Source: Hyperoplus lanceolatus (taxonomy: Eukaryota; Chordata; Actinopteri; Uranoscopiformes; Ammodytidae). From it: 64,000 nucleotides of DNA. The translations under genes and the position numbers were made by a program. Under the pieces are notes generated by a model. That model was not told the origin of the DNA, ran no database searches, and saw nothing but the letters and a program-made list of their open reading frames with translations. Location of the stretch: the NCBI GenBank assembly GCA_026929865.2, contig CM049416.1, positions 17,457,001-17,521,000 of the forward strand, read 5' to 3'. Shown here piece after piece: positions 49,898 to 63,351 of the stretch (positions are counted from its first letter, which is position 1; the number at the start of each line of letters is the position of its first letter).

Positions 49898-50508
49898 TTA
49901 AAGAGGACCTATGATGCTTTTTGACTTTTATGACCTATAAACGTTGTTATGATGATTCATAGTCATGCTTAACCATACTAAATTATCAAATAATGACTTA
50001 CATGCATTTCGACATATTCCCTGCTGACCGTCTGGGGTGTCTGTGCAGAGCACTAAACACTATTCTAGCCAGTCGAGAAGTCACGTCTTCAAAGCGGTCT
50101 ACCCTTTCATAATTTGTGACGTCGCATAAAACTTTGTGACGTCTCCACGCTGATGTTTCCATGTATGGTAATGCTGTTACTTCCCTGTTCGCGTCTGCCT
50201 CGCACCCTTATAGGTCCATGCTCGCGCTTCCCGCCACTGAAAGTGTTCCGGAAGGAAGGTAACCAATCACAACGGAGTGGGGTTTGCAGGAGGGGGGGGA
50301 GGGGAGCGGAGATGGCCGAAGCACAGGCGGAGGGAGCCGAAGCACACACACTCAAGTGTTGACAGGATGTGCTGGATCGCCAAAATAAGAGAAAGAGCTT
50401 CCTGAAAATCTACATAGTTTTTTGTGATGTGATTCGTGTCAGGTTGCTCTATAGAAGTGTAAAACAAGAAATTAAGACCAGAAAAGTAGCATAATAGGTC
50501 CTCTTTAA
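49898..50508. mobile_element. 603-bp TTAA miniature element, family D
   Basis: TTAA at 49898-49901 and 50505-50508 flank inverted ends AGAGGACCTATGATGCT and AGAGGACCTATTATGCT. This end motif is very common in fish genomes. Non-coding. Confidence 0.88.
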
Positions 50509-53369
<2,861 letters not shown>

Positions 53370-54758
53370 ATTAAAGTGCAAATTATAAACAATCTTTCTC
53401 TCCTTATGCTTCAGATTACAGGGGACATTACCAGAGCATTTTCACTTTGCCCATTATGTCTGTTAGGCAGCCTCAGCTCTGGTAATCCTTAACTACTTAA
53501 AGAACCGGCATGTCTCCTTTCAGCCCCTTTTCAAAGAGATGGGCCCTCAACCCTTATTTAAAATAGTAATAAGAAATTACATTGATACAAAAAGGAAATT
53601 GAAATTTAGTGTAACAGAGAAGCTCTCAGGTTATGAAGTTTCATTAACAGTTGTTTGGCCAGGTAGCGTATGGAAACAAGGATAGGTTGTTAAGACAAAC
53701 ATTAAAATGAGAAGAAAATTACAGTCTTACAGAGCTGCGATTTCAGCGTGACTTATTCTGCTTTATTAGCTCTGTACTGTAGGTGGGCAAAGGTTATGGA
53801 GCTGTCATCTGGATCCCCATAATCAACACAATGACACGGTCCCACGTTAGATTTCAGGGAAAATATAAACTAACTCAGCATCGAAAGGTCAATGCTAAAG
53901 GACTAAGAGGTCAGTTGCCAGGTCTGACCAGTTTATTTTGCTCTGTTATTTGACATTTGTGAACTTTTGTGTCACGGATTGTGACTTCAAATGCCAGCTT
54001 GGTTTAGTCTTCAAATTCAAATACAATTTTGTTTAGAGTTTCGAAATAATAATTCGAATGTCTGGTCATATATGACATTTTTTTCACAGATGTCATTTTA
54101 TAAAAAAGCCTCCTCCATATTTATTGCATTTTTCAATGAGAGCGAATTTTTGAAAAAGATAAATTAAATATTGCAAAATGGATAAAGCCCTCCATTTATA
54201 AGAATATCTATGTGCCCCGATTCCTAAATGACCATTTTTTCTCTCTATTCTGTTGTTTATGAGGCCCTCGCTATTGTTCAATAAATAAAAAATAAATTAA
54301 TAAAACGCTCTTAACGGCCTTGGCTGAGTGGTCCACCATAACTCACCAATCATTGCCACAGCATGGGTCCAGTCAGAGAGGGAGGGCTGATTGTGGCCCA
54401 TCATCAAGCCTGCCAGCTGGAAGAACATAATGAATACTGGAGGCCATGGTCCAGTGGCTTTCCCCATGTGCTGCCACATTCCCCTCTCTTCACTGCGAAT
54501 CAAAGTTGTTGTTTTTAGCCTTAAGATCAGTTAAGTTGCAGTTAAAAATGATAGCCTTGGGTCAATTATTTTGGCCTGTTTGTAGACCCTGTTGGTTCAC
54601 ATAGCAGAAGAGGCTGAGAGAGGCTTATGGATTCAAAGCAGATGAAGACATTTCGCAGAGGAGAATGCGATATGCGAGTGGAACCGCAGCGATAGGTGCC
54701 AGTGTGCAATGCCATTATAGCTAAGCCTCCTTTGCCCTAATATACTCCCTATACTGAC
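53370..54758. other. no gene seen
   Basis: Unique sequence, AT-rich around 53990-54300. Confidence 0.45.
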
Positions 54759-55156
54759 CCTGCGTTCCGAATCGCATACTTTCTACTATATAGTATGTAG
54801 AAAAAAGATTTAGGATGTCCCGATTATTGTGGCCAGATTTAGAAGTACCCAGAGGTCCTACTTCATCCGGCAAAGATTGTTAGTGTTGAAAACTGCATCC
54901 TATTTGGGCGATTCTGACCCACAATCCGGTGCGCACATGAAGTGACGTCACATCGACGAAGCCTCCATATGAAAACAAATGGGGATGCGCCGGATATAAA
55001 AGCAAGAGGCAAGATTAAGGCGCAATGTTATGATGAAATAAAAGAATAAAAGTATGTCCCAATAGTATGCCTACTGCATCCCAACTAGATTATTTTTATC
55101 GTCGGATGTAGTATGTAAAATAGAAAAAAGAAAGAGTATGCGATTCGGAATGCAGG
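54759..55156. mobile_element. miniature element, CTGCGTTCCGAAT family, copy 2
   Basis: The inverted ends CCTGCGTTCCGAATCGCATA and CCTGCATTCCGAATCGCATA (from the right) are well preserved. Shared blocks with copy 1 include GGGCGATTCTGACCCACAAT and GAAGTGACGTCACATCGA. No clear target duplication. Confidence 0.85.
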
Positions 55157-55309
55157 TTGAGTTTATCCTACAGATTTCCACCAGTGCAGTCCTTGAATCC
55201 TATATACAAATCTCCCAGCATGCACTGCAATCCCATGGCTTCTTAACATGATTGTAAGAAACAGGAGCGCTTGTCAATCTTCAGCCTTCTAACAATTTGA
55301 AAGTCAATC

Positions 55310-55707
55310 CCTGCAATTCAAATCGCATGCTCTTTTTTTTATATATTATACAACATGCTGCAGATGACCATAGAAAGTGAGTATGCAGTAGGCATATGAT
55401 TGAGACATAATTGTATTTATTTATTTCGTCGTAACTTAACACCGTGAACTTGACTCTTGCTTGCATCTGTCGCATCCCTGGATGTTGTTCACTTGGAGGC
55501 TCAGTTGATGTGACAAAACTTGCGCTGTGCAAAGGATTGTGGGTCAGAATCGCCAAAAATAGCATTCTGGTTTGAACACTAAAACATTTTGACCGGATGT
55601 AGTAGGGCATCGGGTGTTTTTTCAGAACACTTCTTAAGACTACATGTAAAAGAACATCCCAAATCTTGTTCTGTGATGCTCAATAGCAGGGAAGTATTGG
55701 AACGCAG
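55310..55707. mobile_element. miniature element, same family, copy 3, opposite orientation
   Basis: The left end CCTGCAATTCAAATCGCATG and the right end GGAACGCAG frame sequence that matches copies 1 and 2 in reverse complement, e.g. ATTGTGGGTCAGAATCGCC. It lies only about 150 bp from copy 2 and points the other way. Confidence 0.75.
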
Positions 55708-55710
55708 CCA

Positions 55711-58384
55711 ACATCTTTGTCAAGACCCAACACTTTGACTGTGTGAGCTAAATTAACATCCTGCTGGAGATATTTTTCCAATGATGAAGTGACTGCCGAC
55801 GATATAAAAAGAAGTGATGCCATTGCCAACCCCTGAAAAACATCCATTAGTAACATAAACAAGGCTGGAATTAAACCCTCCTCTGTGTACTGAGCACATT
55901 TAAAAAGGTGACTGTGTACGTGCTTACACCAAGGGTTGTTAACCAATTTCAGTAATAGGCCCTATAGTATTATCTACTCTACATTTCAACCAACTGACAA
56001 TACACGCTCTTTCATTTCTGCAGGCTCACCACAAATTTTCTCACATCAATTGCTCCAGTTGCAAAATAAATTAGCAGCAAAATATCACATTAGGCCCCTC
56101 CATTGCAGACTTTTTAATTGGGGGACAGCAAATAAACACACGGTTGCACATCAATGCCAAACATTTTCTTTTTTCTTTTCAATTTTGTCTAAAGAAATAC
56201 CAATTCAAGCAGACGAGTCGACCTCCCACACAAGTCCATGCCAAGGTCCAAATACAGACAATTTCAAATTGCATTTTGGAAAAGCAGTGATTTTTTTACT
56301 TTCAAAAATGGGTTGTGAGGCCAATGTGATCTACTTTGGAGAGAACAACACTTGTACTGTATCTGAACCGAGTAAGAAAAAGGAGCAAAGACAAGTGAAA
56401 GCACACGGACAGACGGACTGACGGGGCGAGGTCATCCATGTTTGTGCCCATTATTGGGAAAAAAAATATGAAGTTGCCTACTGTGAAAGAGAAAGAAAAA
56501 AAAACCCAGGGTCAAATCAATAGCTTATCTCTCTGTGGTCGAACTTGGTTACAGCAAAAGCAATTCAAACTCAGAATGCTTCTAGAAAACAAACAAACAT
56601 ACACCTCTGTCAGCCTATGGAGGTGGATTATTTTATGTGAATGTAGGGATATTGAGGGGTTGATATTCAGTGCCCAGTAATCAAACATTGAGCCCATAGC
56701 ACAGTGCAGATTGTGAGAGTGTGATAATACACATCAACCCAGGGGAGGTTGAGAGCCCACGGGTGCTATCTGGAGTAGAGATAGGAATTTGTGAAATGCT
56801 ATATGACCTGCAAAAAAAATCGACAGCAGCAGAGAGTGGCGGTCATAATAATAATAATAAAACAAAAATGTATTTCCTTTCACAGAAGAACTGCAGCTCA
56901 AAGTGCTTTTAGTGGTAGTGGTGGTGGCAGCAGTGTCACAGGAAGAGGTCTACAAATCAATTTTTTCTTTTAAAGAGGGTATGTGTGCTTGGAAGATATC
57001 TGCTGCTCTTATGAAATGATCTGTGGATTGCTTGGAGATACCATCAGTAGGTACTAGCCTATGTTCACGTAGGCCTACACATGCTGTGATTGCATTGAGT
57101 GTAAACAGAGTGTAGAATATAAGAATGGGTAACCTTTACACATAAATCCATTACTTTGACAAAGCATTTCTCTAATTTTGACTGTATACAGTTTGAAGAG
57201 TTCATGTAGATTTGAGTAAATATAGACCTATGTATAGTGTGAAAAAAGACCAATGTTGAGTATTACAGGAAATCATGCAGAATAGGCCAATAGTGACAGA
57301 AAACCACCTTAAACAAACAAACAAACAACTTGCAGCCAAACCAGTCAAAAACGTAAAGCAAAACTGATACTACAAAAGAAGTCATTCACATTCACACACT
57401 TTGCTGTCATGTTTAGGTAGTAGGCTAGATGGGCTAGCACTTTTGGACTAACGCAGAAATGTGCAATGACAAACTATATTTTACTAATTTTAACCAAGCA
57501 CACCGTGTAAGACTGTTAATACATTAAAATTAACTGTTAGAACACGAACGATAACAATGCATACCTTGGTGAAACAACTGCCATCATTTGAGGAAGAATC
57601 ATGCTGCATTCACTTGCTCCTCGGATAGTCCGATTCCTGAGTTGTAATGGCTGTGTTCATATTCTTCACTTCGTAGTGTGGAAAAACAAAAAACGCTACA
57701 AAAACCACTGTACTGCCCTGGCAGCGCGTATACTGGAGTATGGCTTGACAGCCAGCTAACACAGATAAAGTCCAATAAAGAAATAAAGAACAAAGGCTTG
57801 CTTTTCTTGTTCTTCAGTGTATCTTCACTGGTTGCTTTATCATTTTGTAAAACTGAAACATACATAAAAACATAAATCAATATACACACATCACATACAT
57901 ACATAAATAATAAATGAAGCTTAGCTAACACATGTAAAATGAAGGAGAGCTAGCTAACAATACATTACTGCTGCAGGCTGCTAGCTAACCAAGCCACATG
58001 CTAATTAAACAAACATAAGTAGCTAACTTCACATTGAAATATTAACAAGCTAAAGTTAACCACATGAACACTACTTACAGACAAATAGTCTCCAAGGCGC
58101 AGCGAATTTACTTGAATACTCGGCAGCATTTATCTGTATGCTTTTCCTTCTTGATCTTGACATGTTTGAATAAACTGTGATCAAAGAATGTCCAAGAAAG
58201 ACAGGAGATTTGGCGCGAAGATCGATTCATGAGGGCTCACCATAGTATTATAACTCACTCTGCCGCTTTTCCCAAACCCAAAATACAAAGCAAATATGAA
58301 CACTTGTTCTAACTTACAAAACTGCCATATAAAAACAATACTGACTTATACTTAAAGGGACTCACACCCATCCTGCAATTGAGA
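55711..58384. other. no gene recognised
   Basis: A 161-codon plus-strand frame (55936-56421) has no known domain. An (AATA)-like run lies at 56845-56860. The stretch 57900-58330 is rich in GCTAGCTAAC-like words common in fish transposon interiors, but no ends were found. Confidence 0.4.
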
Positions 58385-58600
58385 ATTATTTATTTATTTA
58401 TTTATTATTCTTTCGGACAATTCCACACCAATACACAATTTTCTCTTGCAAATATTCATACATCATACTTTGTGTTGTCCGAAGGGAGACGGAAGAAGCC
58501 AAAGGCTTATCAGGTCCCGCCCCCATTTTCATCAAATTCGGATTCAGATACACAGTTACTGTTACAGAAAATAAAAATAAAACAAAAACATTTTTTTTAT
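58385..58600 (-). mobile_element. probable LINE 3' end, minus orientation
   Basis: A (TTTA)n tract then ATTCTTTCGGACAATTCCAC, CAAATATTCATACATCATAC and TTGTGTTGTCCGAAGGGA resemble a widespread fish non-LTR 3' region seen in reverse. The right boundary runs into the AT satellite. Based on remembered sequence only. Confidence 0.5.
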
Positions 58601-58606
58601 ATATAG

Positions 58607-58654
<48 letters not shown>

Positions 58655-58682
58655 ATATATATATATATATACATACATACAT

Positions 58683-58773
<91 letters not shown>

Positions 58774-58824
58774 CACATACACATACAACATACACTTTAT
58801 TTTTTTTTTTTTTTTTTTTTTTTT
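58601..58824. repeat. (TA)n / (CATA)n satellite with terminal poly(T)
   Basis: A TA tract, an ACAT tetranucleotide array (about 58670-58700), a CA run, a second TA tract and a T run at 58799-58824. Open frames here encode only Tyr-Ile repeats. Confidence 0.95.
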
Positions 58825-58982
58825 AAGAATCTGCAGTCCAATACATACAGCAGAGAATTACAGCACTATCATACCATCCCGCCTCCCTCCAATGCCCCCA
58901 TTCCCTCGTTCCATGCTTGTATCACTGGTTTCACTTCAGAGGTGTCGGTAGAATACCACTTATGGCCAAAGGCGTCAGACTA

Positions 58983-59735
58983 TAGAGCTGTTAAGCGGAA
59001 GTGGCGGAATTACGGGGCATGGGACCTCTCGGCTGAAAAAAAATTAATGGGAGTCTATGGAAAGTAATCCACTATTTTCTGGTCCCAGTCATTAAATGCC
59101 TTGGATTACATATATGTTTTGTATGGGTCTAAATGATCATTTTTCATGTGAAGAGTTTGACGGTATGTTGTATGATTATTCGTCTAACGGCTTTTGAAAA
59201 AATGTTACGAGAACAACTACAAGTCTTGTCGCCTCTGTGGCGTCACCTCAACACATTCCCTCCACTTCTCGACTGACAGTGCTAATGCTAATGGCTGGCG
59301 TGGACAACGCCAACAATCTCCCCACTCGAGAAATTGAAACTCTCCACATGTGTTGTGGTTTTCGCCACGCTGAAGACTTTTGTCTTGTCATTGAAAGAAA
59401 GCGGTAAAGTGCATTAAAGACACAGCCATGTTTCTGAGCTAGGCGGGTGCCAGTGGTGGTGACGTGTATCATAAGTGTCAAGAGCAGCGAAGAGCTGTAG
59501 TCCACAAAAGCGCTCTGCACAAAACCTGACCGTATCCAGCTTCTACTCGCTAAATTGTTCCATTCTTTGCACGAAAAAATACCATCTAAATCCATACAAA
59601 ACATATGTGTAATCGAAGGCATTTCATGACTGGGACCAGAAAATAATACATTTCTTTCCATTGACTACCGTTGTAATTTTTCGAGCCGAGAGGTCCCATG
59701 TCCCGGAAGTAAGCCACTTCCGCTTAACAGCTCTA
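58983..59735. mobile_element. 753-bp DNA element with long inverted repeats
   Basis: The ends TAGAGCTGTTAAGCGGAAGT match as inverted repeats. Similarity continues inward through GGGACCTCTCGGCT and TTTTCTGGTCCCAGTCAT for about 180 bp. TA on both sides (58981-58982 and 59736-59737) is the likely duplication. A 137-codon minus-strand frame (59248-59661) spans the interior and right arm; I recognise no domain in it. The superfamily is not assigned. Confidence 0.78.
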
Positions 59736-59737
59736 TA

Positions 59738-60167
59738 AGCATGAGACTAGGAGAGGAGGAGTAGGGTTTTATCCGCTCTTTATTTTCCTTCTTTCACAGG
59801 CACAGTCGCATATAGGCCTAGATCGCGGGAAAAGAACAAAGGCTTAAACTCCGCTCGTGAGGAGACGTTACAACAGCTGTTGAGACCCGCGAATCGCATG
59901 CAAACTATAGGCTATTATAACAGCGATAGGGACTGCATGTACATACTCACACACGGGTGATTCACATTTAAACTCAGATAAACACGTTTCCATGTGGAAT
60001 GATCGCTTACTGCGGCAACGCTCACACATCTGACCTAAACTAAACAGGCTCTCTGTCCGACTGACGTCATTGCCCTAACTGACTGCTATCCACACTGAAC
60101 AAAACACATTTTAACACACTGTAAGAACTAACAACACTGTAACTTATGAACGTTGGGGCCTTTTCTA
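59738..60167. other. no gene seen
   Basis: Unique-looking sequence between two elements, with no supported feature. Confidence 0.4.
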
Positions 60168-60238
60168 CAATGGTCCAGTGTTGCCAACTCTTCAGTAAGG
60201 AAAGTAGCTATTGGCTGTCCAAAAAGTCGCTAGGAGTC

Positions 60239-60948
60239 CTTCAATTAAACAACGATAAAACTGAAGTAATTGTCTTTGGTGCCAAAGATGAACAATTAAA
60301 AGTCAGCGCACAGCTTACATCCATTATGTTAGAAACTACACCCCAAGCCAGAAATCTTGGTGTTGTTGTAGACTCTGACTTGAATTTCAAGAAACACATA
60401 AAATCAATCAATAAATCAGCCTACTACCACCTAAAAAACATATCAAGAATTAAAGGGCTTATGTCTCAGCAAGATTTAGAAAAACTTGTCCATGCATTTA
60501 TCTTTAGTAGACTTGACTACTGTAACAGTGTCCTTGCTGGCCTTCCAAAAAAATCAATCAGACAGCTTCAGCTAATTCAGAACGCTGCTGCTCGAGTCCT
60601 CACTAGGACCAAAAGGTGGATCACATTACCCCAGTTCTGAGGTCTTTACATTGGCTTCCAGTCACTCAAAGAATTGATTTCAAAATTCTGATGTTGGTTT
60701 ATAAAGCACTAAATGGTTTAGGGCCAAAATACATTACTGATATGCTGATAAGTTATGAACCGTCCAGAGCCCTTAGGTCGTCTGGGACAGGTCTACTTAC
60801 AGTCCCTAGAGTTAGGACTAAACGAGGAGAAGCAGCTTTTAGTTTTTATGCACCAACAATCTGGAACAAACTCCCAGAGAACTTGAGGTCTGCTGCAACT
60901 CTCAGTTCTTTTAAATCGAGTCTGAAGACTTTTTTGTTTCCTTTTTAA
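60239..60948 (+). pseudogene. reverse-transcriptase C-terminal fragment, frameshifted
   Basis: Non-LTR reverse transcriptases copy LINE RNA into DNA at the nick in the target site. This fragment covers only the region after the catalytic core: LQLNNDKTEVIVFG, LGVVVDSDLNFKKHI, RLDYCNSVLAGLPKKSI, IQNAAARVLTRTKR, then in the next frame HITPVLRSLHWLP, RIDFKILMLVYKALNGL and a final APTIWNKLPENLRSA. These blocks are typical of fish L2-group LINEs. One base appears to be missing near 60615-60617, so the two halves lie in different frames. The Asp-Asp catalytic box and the endonuclease are absent through 5' truncation. The fragment cannot be active. Confidence 0.9.
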
Positions 60949-61120
60949 CTTGCAATTTTCATTTTATTTGCTTCTTTTATTAAATATTTGCTTCTTTTAT
61001 TCGCTTTTAAATGTTTTATAATGTGTTTTATGTATTCTAATCTTGCCCCTGTAAAGCACTTTGAGTGGCCTTGTGTCTGAATTGTGCTATATAAATAAAC
61101 TTGCCTTGCCTTGCCTTGCC
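60239..61120 (+). mobile_element. 5'-truncated L2-like LINE
   Basis: The duplication CTAGGAGTC occurs at 60230-60238 and 61120-61128, sharing one base with the tail. The element holds the end of a reverse-transcriptase frame, a stop at 60946-60948, a 3' part with AAGCACTTTGAGTGGCC and a (TTGCC)n tail. This is classical target-primed insertion with 5' truncation, inside the hAT at 60176-61687. Confidence 0.9.
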
Positions 61121-61789
61121 TAGGAGTCGCCAGATGACGTCATCGCCTAATTTGCATTTTTGTAGATGACGTCATCGCCTAATTTGCATATTTGTAGACA
61201 GGGGTTTTATACAGTAATATTTGAATAGATGAGGTTCTAGTGTTATGAACGTGACAATCTCATAAACAACCAACGTGGTAATGTTAAGTCTAGCAGTAAT
61301 CATACATGCTCATGGTTTAAAAAAGCACTGCATAACATTTTGAATTGCACTACTCGTAGACTGTAGAAAAGGTGGGAAAAGCTGCTAACTGCTAATAGTG
61401 ATGCTAACGGGAACACGAGCGGAGAGGTGTATCTCCTGCTCTGACCGCAGCTGGGAGGGGGGCTGCTGCGAGGACCGGGCCGTCTGTCAGTGCTCTGTTA
61501 CGGGGGACGGGCCGGGAGGCTCCCGCTGCTCGTTGAGAAGCGTTAAAAGTGATACTTGCTTCGGCGAAAAAGTCACCAATTACACCAGAAAAAAAAGCTA
61601 GATTTGTTGCTGTTTTGAAAAAAAAGTCGCCAGGGGGGCTGAAAAGTCGCTAAATATAGCGACAAAATCGCTAAGTTGGCAACACTGCAACGTTCGCTAC
61701 TCGCTACTGTCTGCCGTGGAATCAAAACAAACCCTCTAGTTGAGAATGCGCAATACAGAAGCAGACCGCAAACAGACAGGTCTGTCGGT

Positions 61790-61822
61790 CAATCAAATCG
61801 TTCGGTCCGAACGATTTGATTG
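61790..61822. repeat. 33-bp perfect palindrome (16-1-16)
   Basis: CAATCAAATCGTTCGG, one T, then the exact complement. It stands in unique sequence between a hAT and a TTAA element. It could be a transposon remnant or a structured site. Confidence 0.85.
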
Positions 61823-61985
61823 GTTGAATTTTATATATATTTTTCATAATATTATGAGATTGAAATCATTGTTTGTTTTTACTCCTGGTGGGTCTGTCTT
61901 ATATTTTAGAGTGAAATTACCTTATTAATACCATTTTAACCTAATCCAAAAAAAGTGTAAAAATGCACCAAAGGTAAGAGTTGCT

Positions 61986-62357
61986 TTAAAGGTGCAGTGT
62001 GTAATATGACATCATCAAGAAAGTTCTAGAATGCAACACTCCCTGGGTAACCCCAACCCTTTCGAATAATAACATAAGCTACAGTGGCCTTCAAGGACAA
62101 GAACAATTCTACATTTTAAACAATGCACCTGATGACATTCCAACTATGACACTTTCAAGATGGCGGCACAAGGCCTTGGTCCAAAATATGCAGAAATATG
62201 GACATATATGAGACCCTTTCTAAGGGGAAAAAAAACAATTCAAAACATTTTTTTCAGCTATTATGCACTAAATTAAACGTACTTATGGATATTATAATTA
62301 CTTTCTACAAAATCTGCTAGGAAATAAAACCCAAAATTCTACACACTGCATGTTTAA
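61986..62357. mobile_element. 364-bp TTAA miniature element, family E
   Basis: TTAA at 61986-61989 and 62354-62357 flank inverted ends AGGTGCAGTGTGTAAT and ACATGCAGTGTGTAGA. Non-coding; contains an AAGATGGCGGC motif. Confidence 0.82.
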
Positions 62358-62435
62358 GGCAGCACAACCATGTTGCTCAGAAAGGTAATTGCCTGACATG
62401 TTTTTAAGGCTAGCCAAATGCTTATAGCCTAAATA

Positions 62436-63351
62436 CACTCAACAAAAATATAAACGCAACACTTTTGTTTTTTCTCCCATTTTTCATGAGATGGACTTAA
62501 AGATCTAAAATTCATTCCAGATACACAATAGTACCATCTCTCTCAAACATTGTTCACAAATCTGTCTAAATGTATGATAGTGAGCACTTCTGCTTTGCTG
62601 AGATAATCCATCCCACCTCACAGGTGTGCCACATCAAGATGCTGATCTGACATCATGATTAGTGCACAGGTGTGCCTTAGACTGTCCACAATAAAAGACC
62701 ACCCTGAAATGTGCAGTTTTGTCTCACAGCAAAATGCCACAGATGCCACAAGCATTGAAGGAGCGTGCAATTGGCATGCTGACAGCAGGAATGTCAACCA
62801 GATCTGTTGCTTGTGCATTGAATGTTTATTTCTCCACCATAAGCCGTCTCCAAAGGCGTTTCAGAGAATATGGCAGTACATCCAACCGGCCTCACAACCG
62901 CAGACCACGTGTAACCACACCAGCCCAGGACCTCCACATCCAGCAGGTTCACCTCCTCTGCACAAACTATCAGAAACCGTCTCAGGTAAGCTCAACTGCA
63001 TGCTCGCCGTCCTCATCAGGGTCTTGACCTAACTCCAGCTCGTCGCCGTAACAGACTTGAGTGGGCAAATGCTCACATTCGATGGCGTCTGGCACGTTGG
63101 AGAGTTGTTCTCTTCACGGATGAATCTCGGTTTACATTGTTCAGGGCAGATGGCAGACAGCGTGTGTGGCGTTGTGTGGGTGAGCGCTTTGCTGATGTCA
63201 ATGTTGTGGATTGAGTGGCCCATGGTGGTGGTGGGGTTATGGTATGGGCAGGCATCTGTTATGGACGAAGAACACAGGTGCATTTTATTGATGGCATTTT
63301 GAATGCACAGAGATACCGTGATGAGATCCTGAGGCCCATTGTTGTGCCATA
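62436..63351 (+). mobile_element. Tc1-like transposon, copy 2 (right part missing in window)
   Basis: TA at 62434-62435 precedes CACTCAACAAAAATATAAAC, the same left end as at 33463, and the left inverted repeat is nearly identical. Homology stops abruptly after GTGCCATA at 63351, where unrelated DNA begins. The rest may lie beyond the window or be lost. Confidence 0.93.
62734..63351 (+). pseudogene. Tc1-like transposase, broken copy 2
   Basis: The gene is the same family as the copy at 33760. ATG at 62734; the start has an extra MPQ triplet relative to copy 1. The helix-turn-helix part is intact, then about 65 bp are deleted near 62956 (present in copy 1 at 33974-34038), shifting the frame. 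The first catalytic Asp in FTDESRF (GAT at 63119-63121) is kept, but the second Asp and the Glu are not present because homology ends at 63351. TGA at 63212-63214 stands where copy 1 has CGA. At the copy-1 stop position this copy keeps CGA (63266-63268). It is inactive. Confidence 0.9.

Larger units (their letters stand above)
60176..61687. mobile_element. hAT element split by an L2-like LINE
   Basis: The ends CAGTGTTGCCAACT and its exact complement ending at 61687 are clear, and AAAAGTCGC-type repeats follow at both ends. The flanking octamers CAATGGTC and CAACGTTC match at 6 of 8 bases, so the target duplication is decayed or doubtful. Without the LINE it is about 620 bp. Its right part is shared with 39382-39739. 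The 61134-61190 region contains a tandem CAGATGACGTCATCGCCTAA-like repeat. Confidence 0.82.

Noticed and set aside
55936..56421. 161-codon open frame on the plus strand
   Set aside because: No recognisable motif; Asn/Lys-rich composition follows from the AT-rich DNA.
60147..61695. GAACGTTG and CAACGTTC as an inverted pair around the hAT
   Set aside because: Only eight bases, with no extended complementarity; probably chance.
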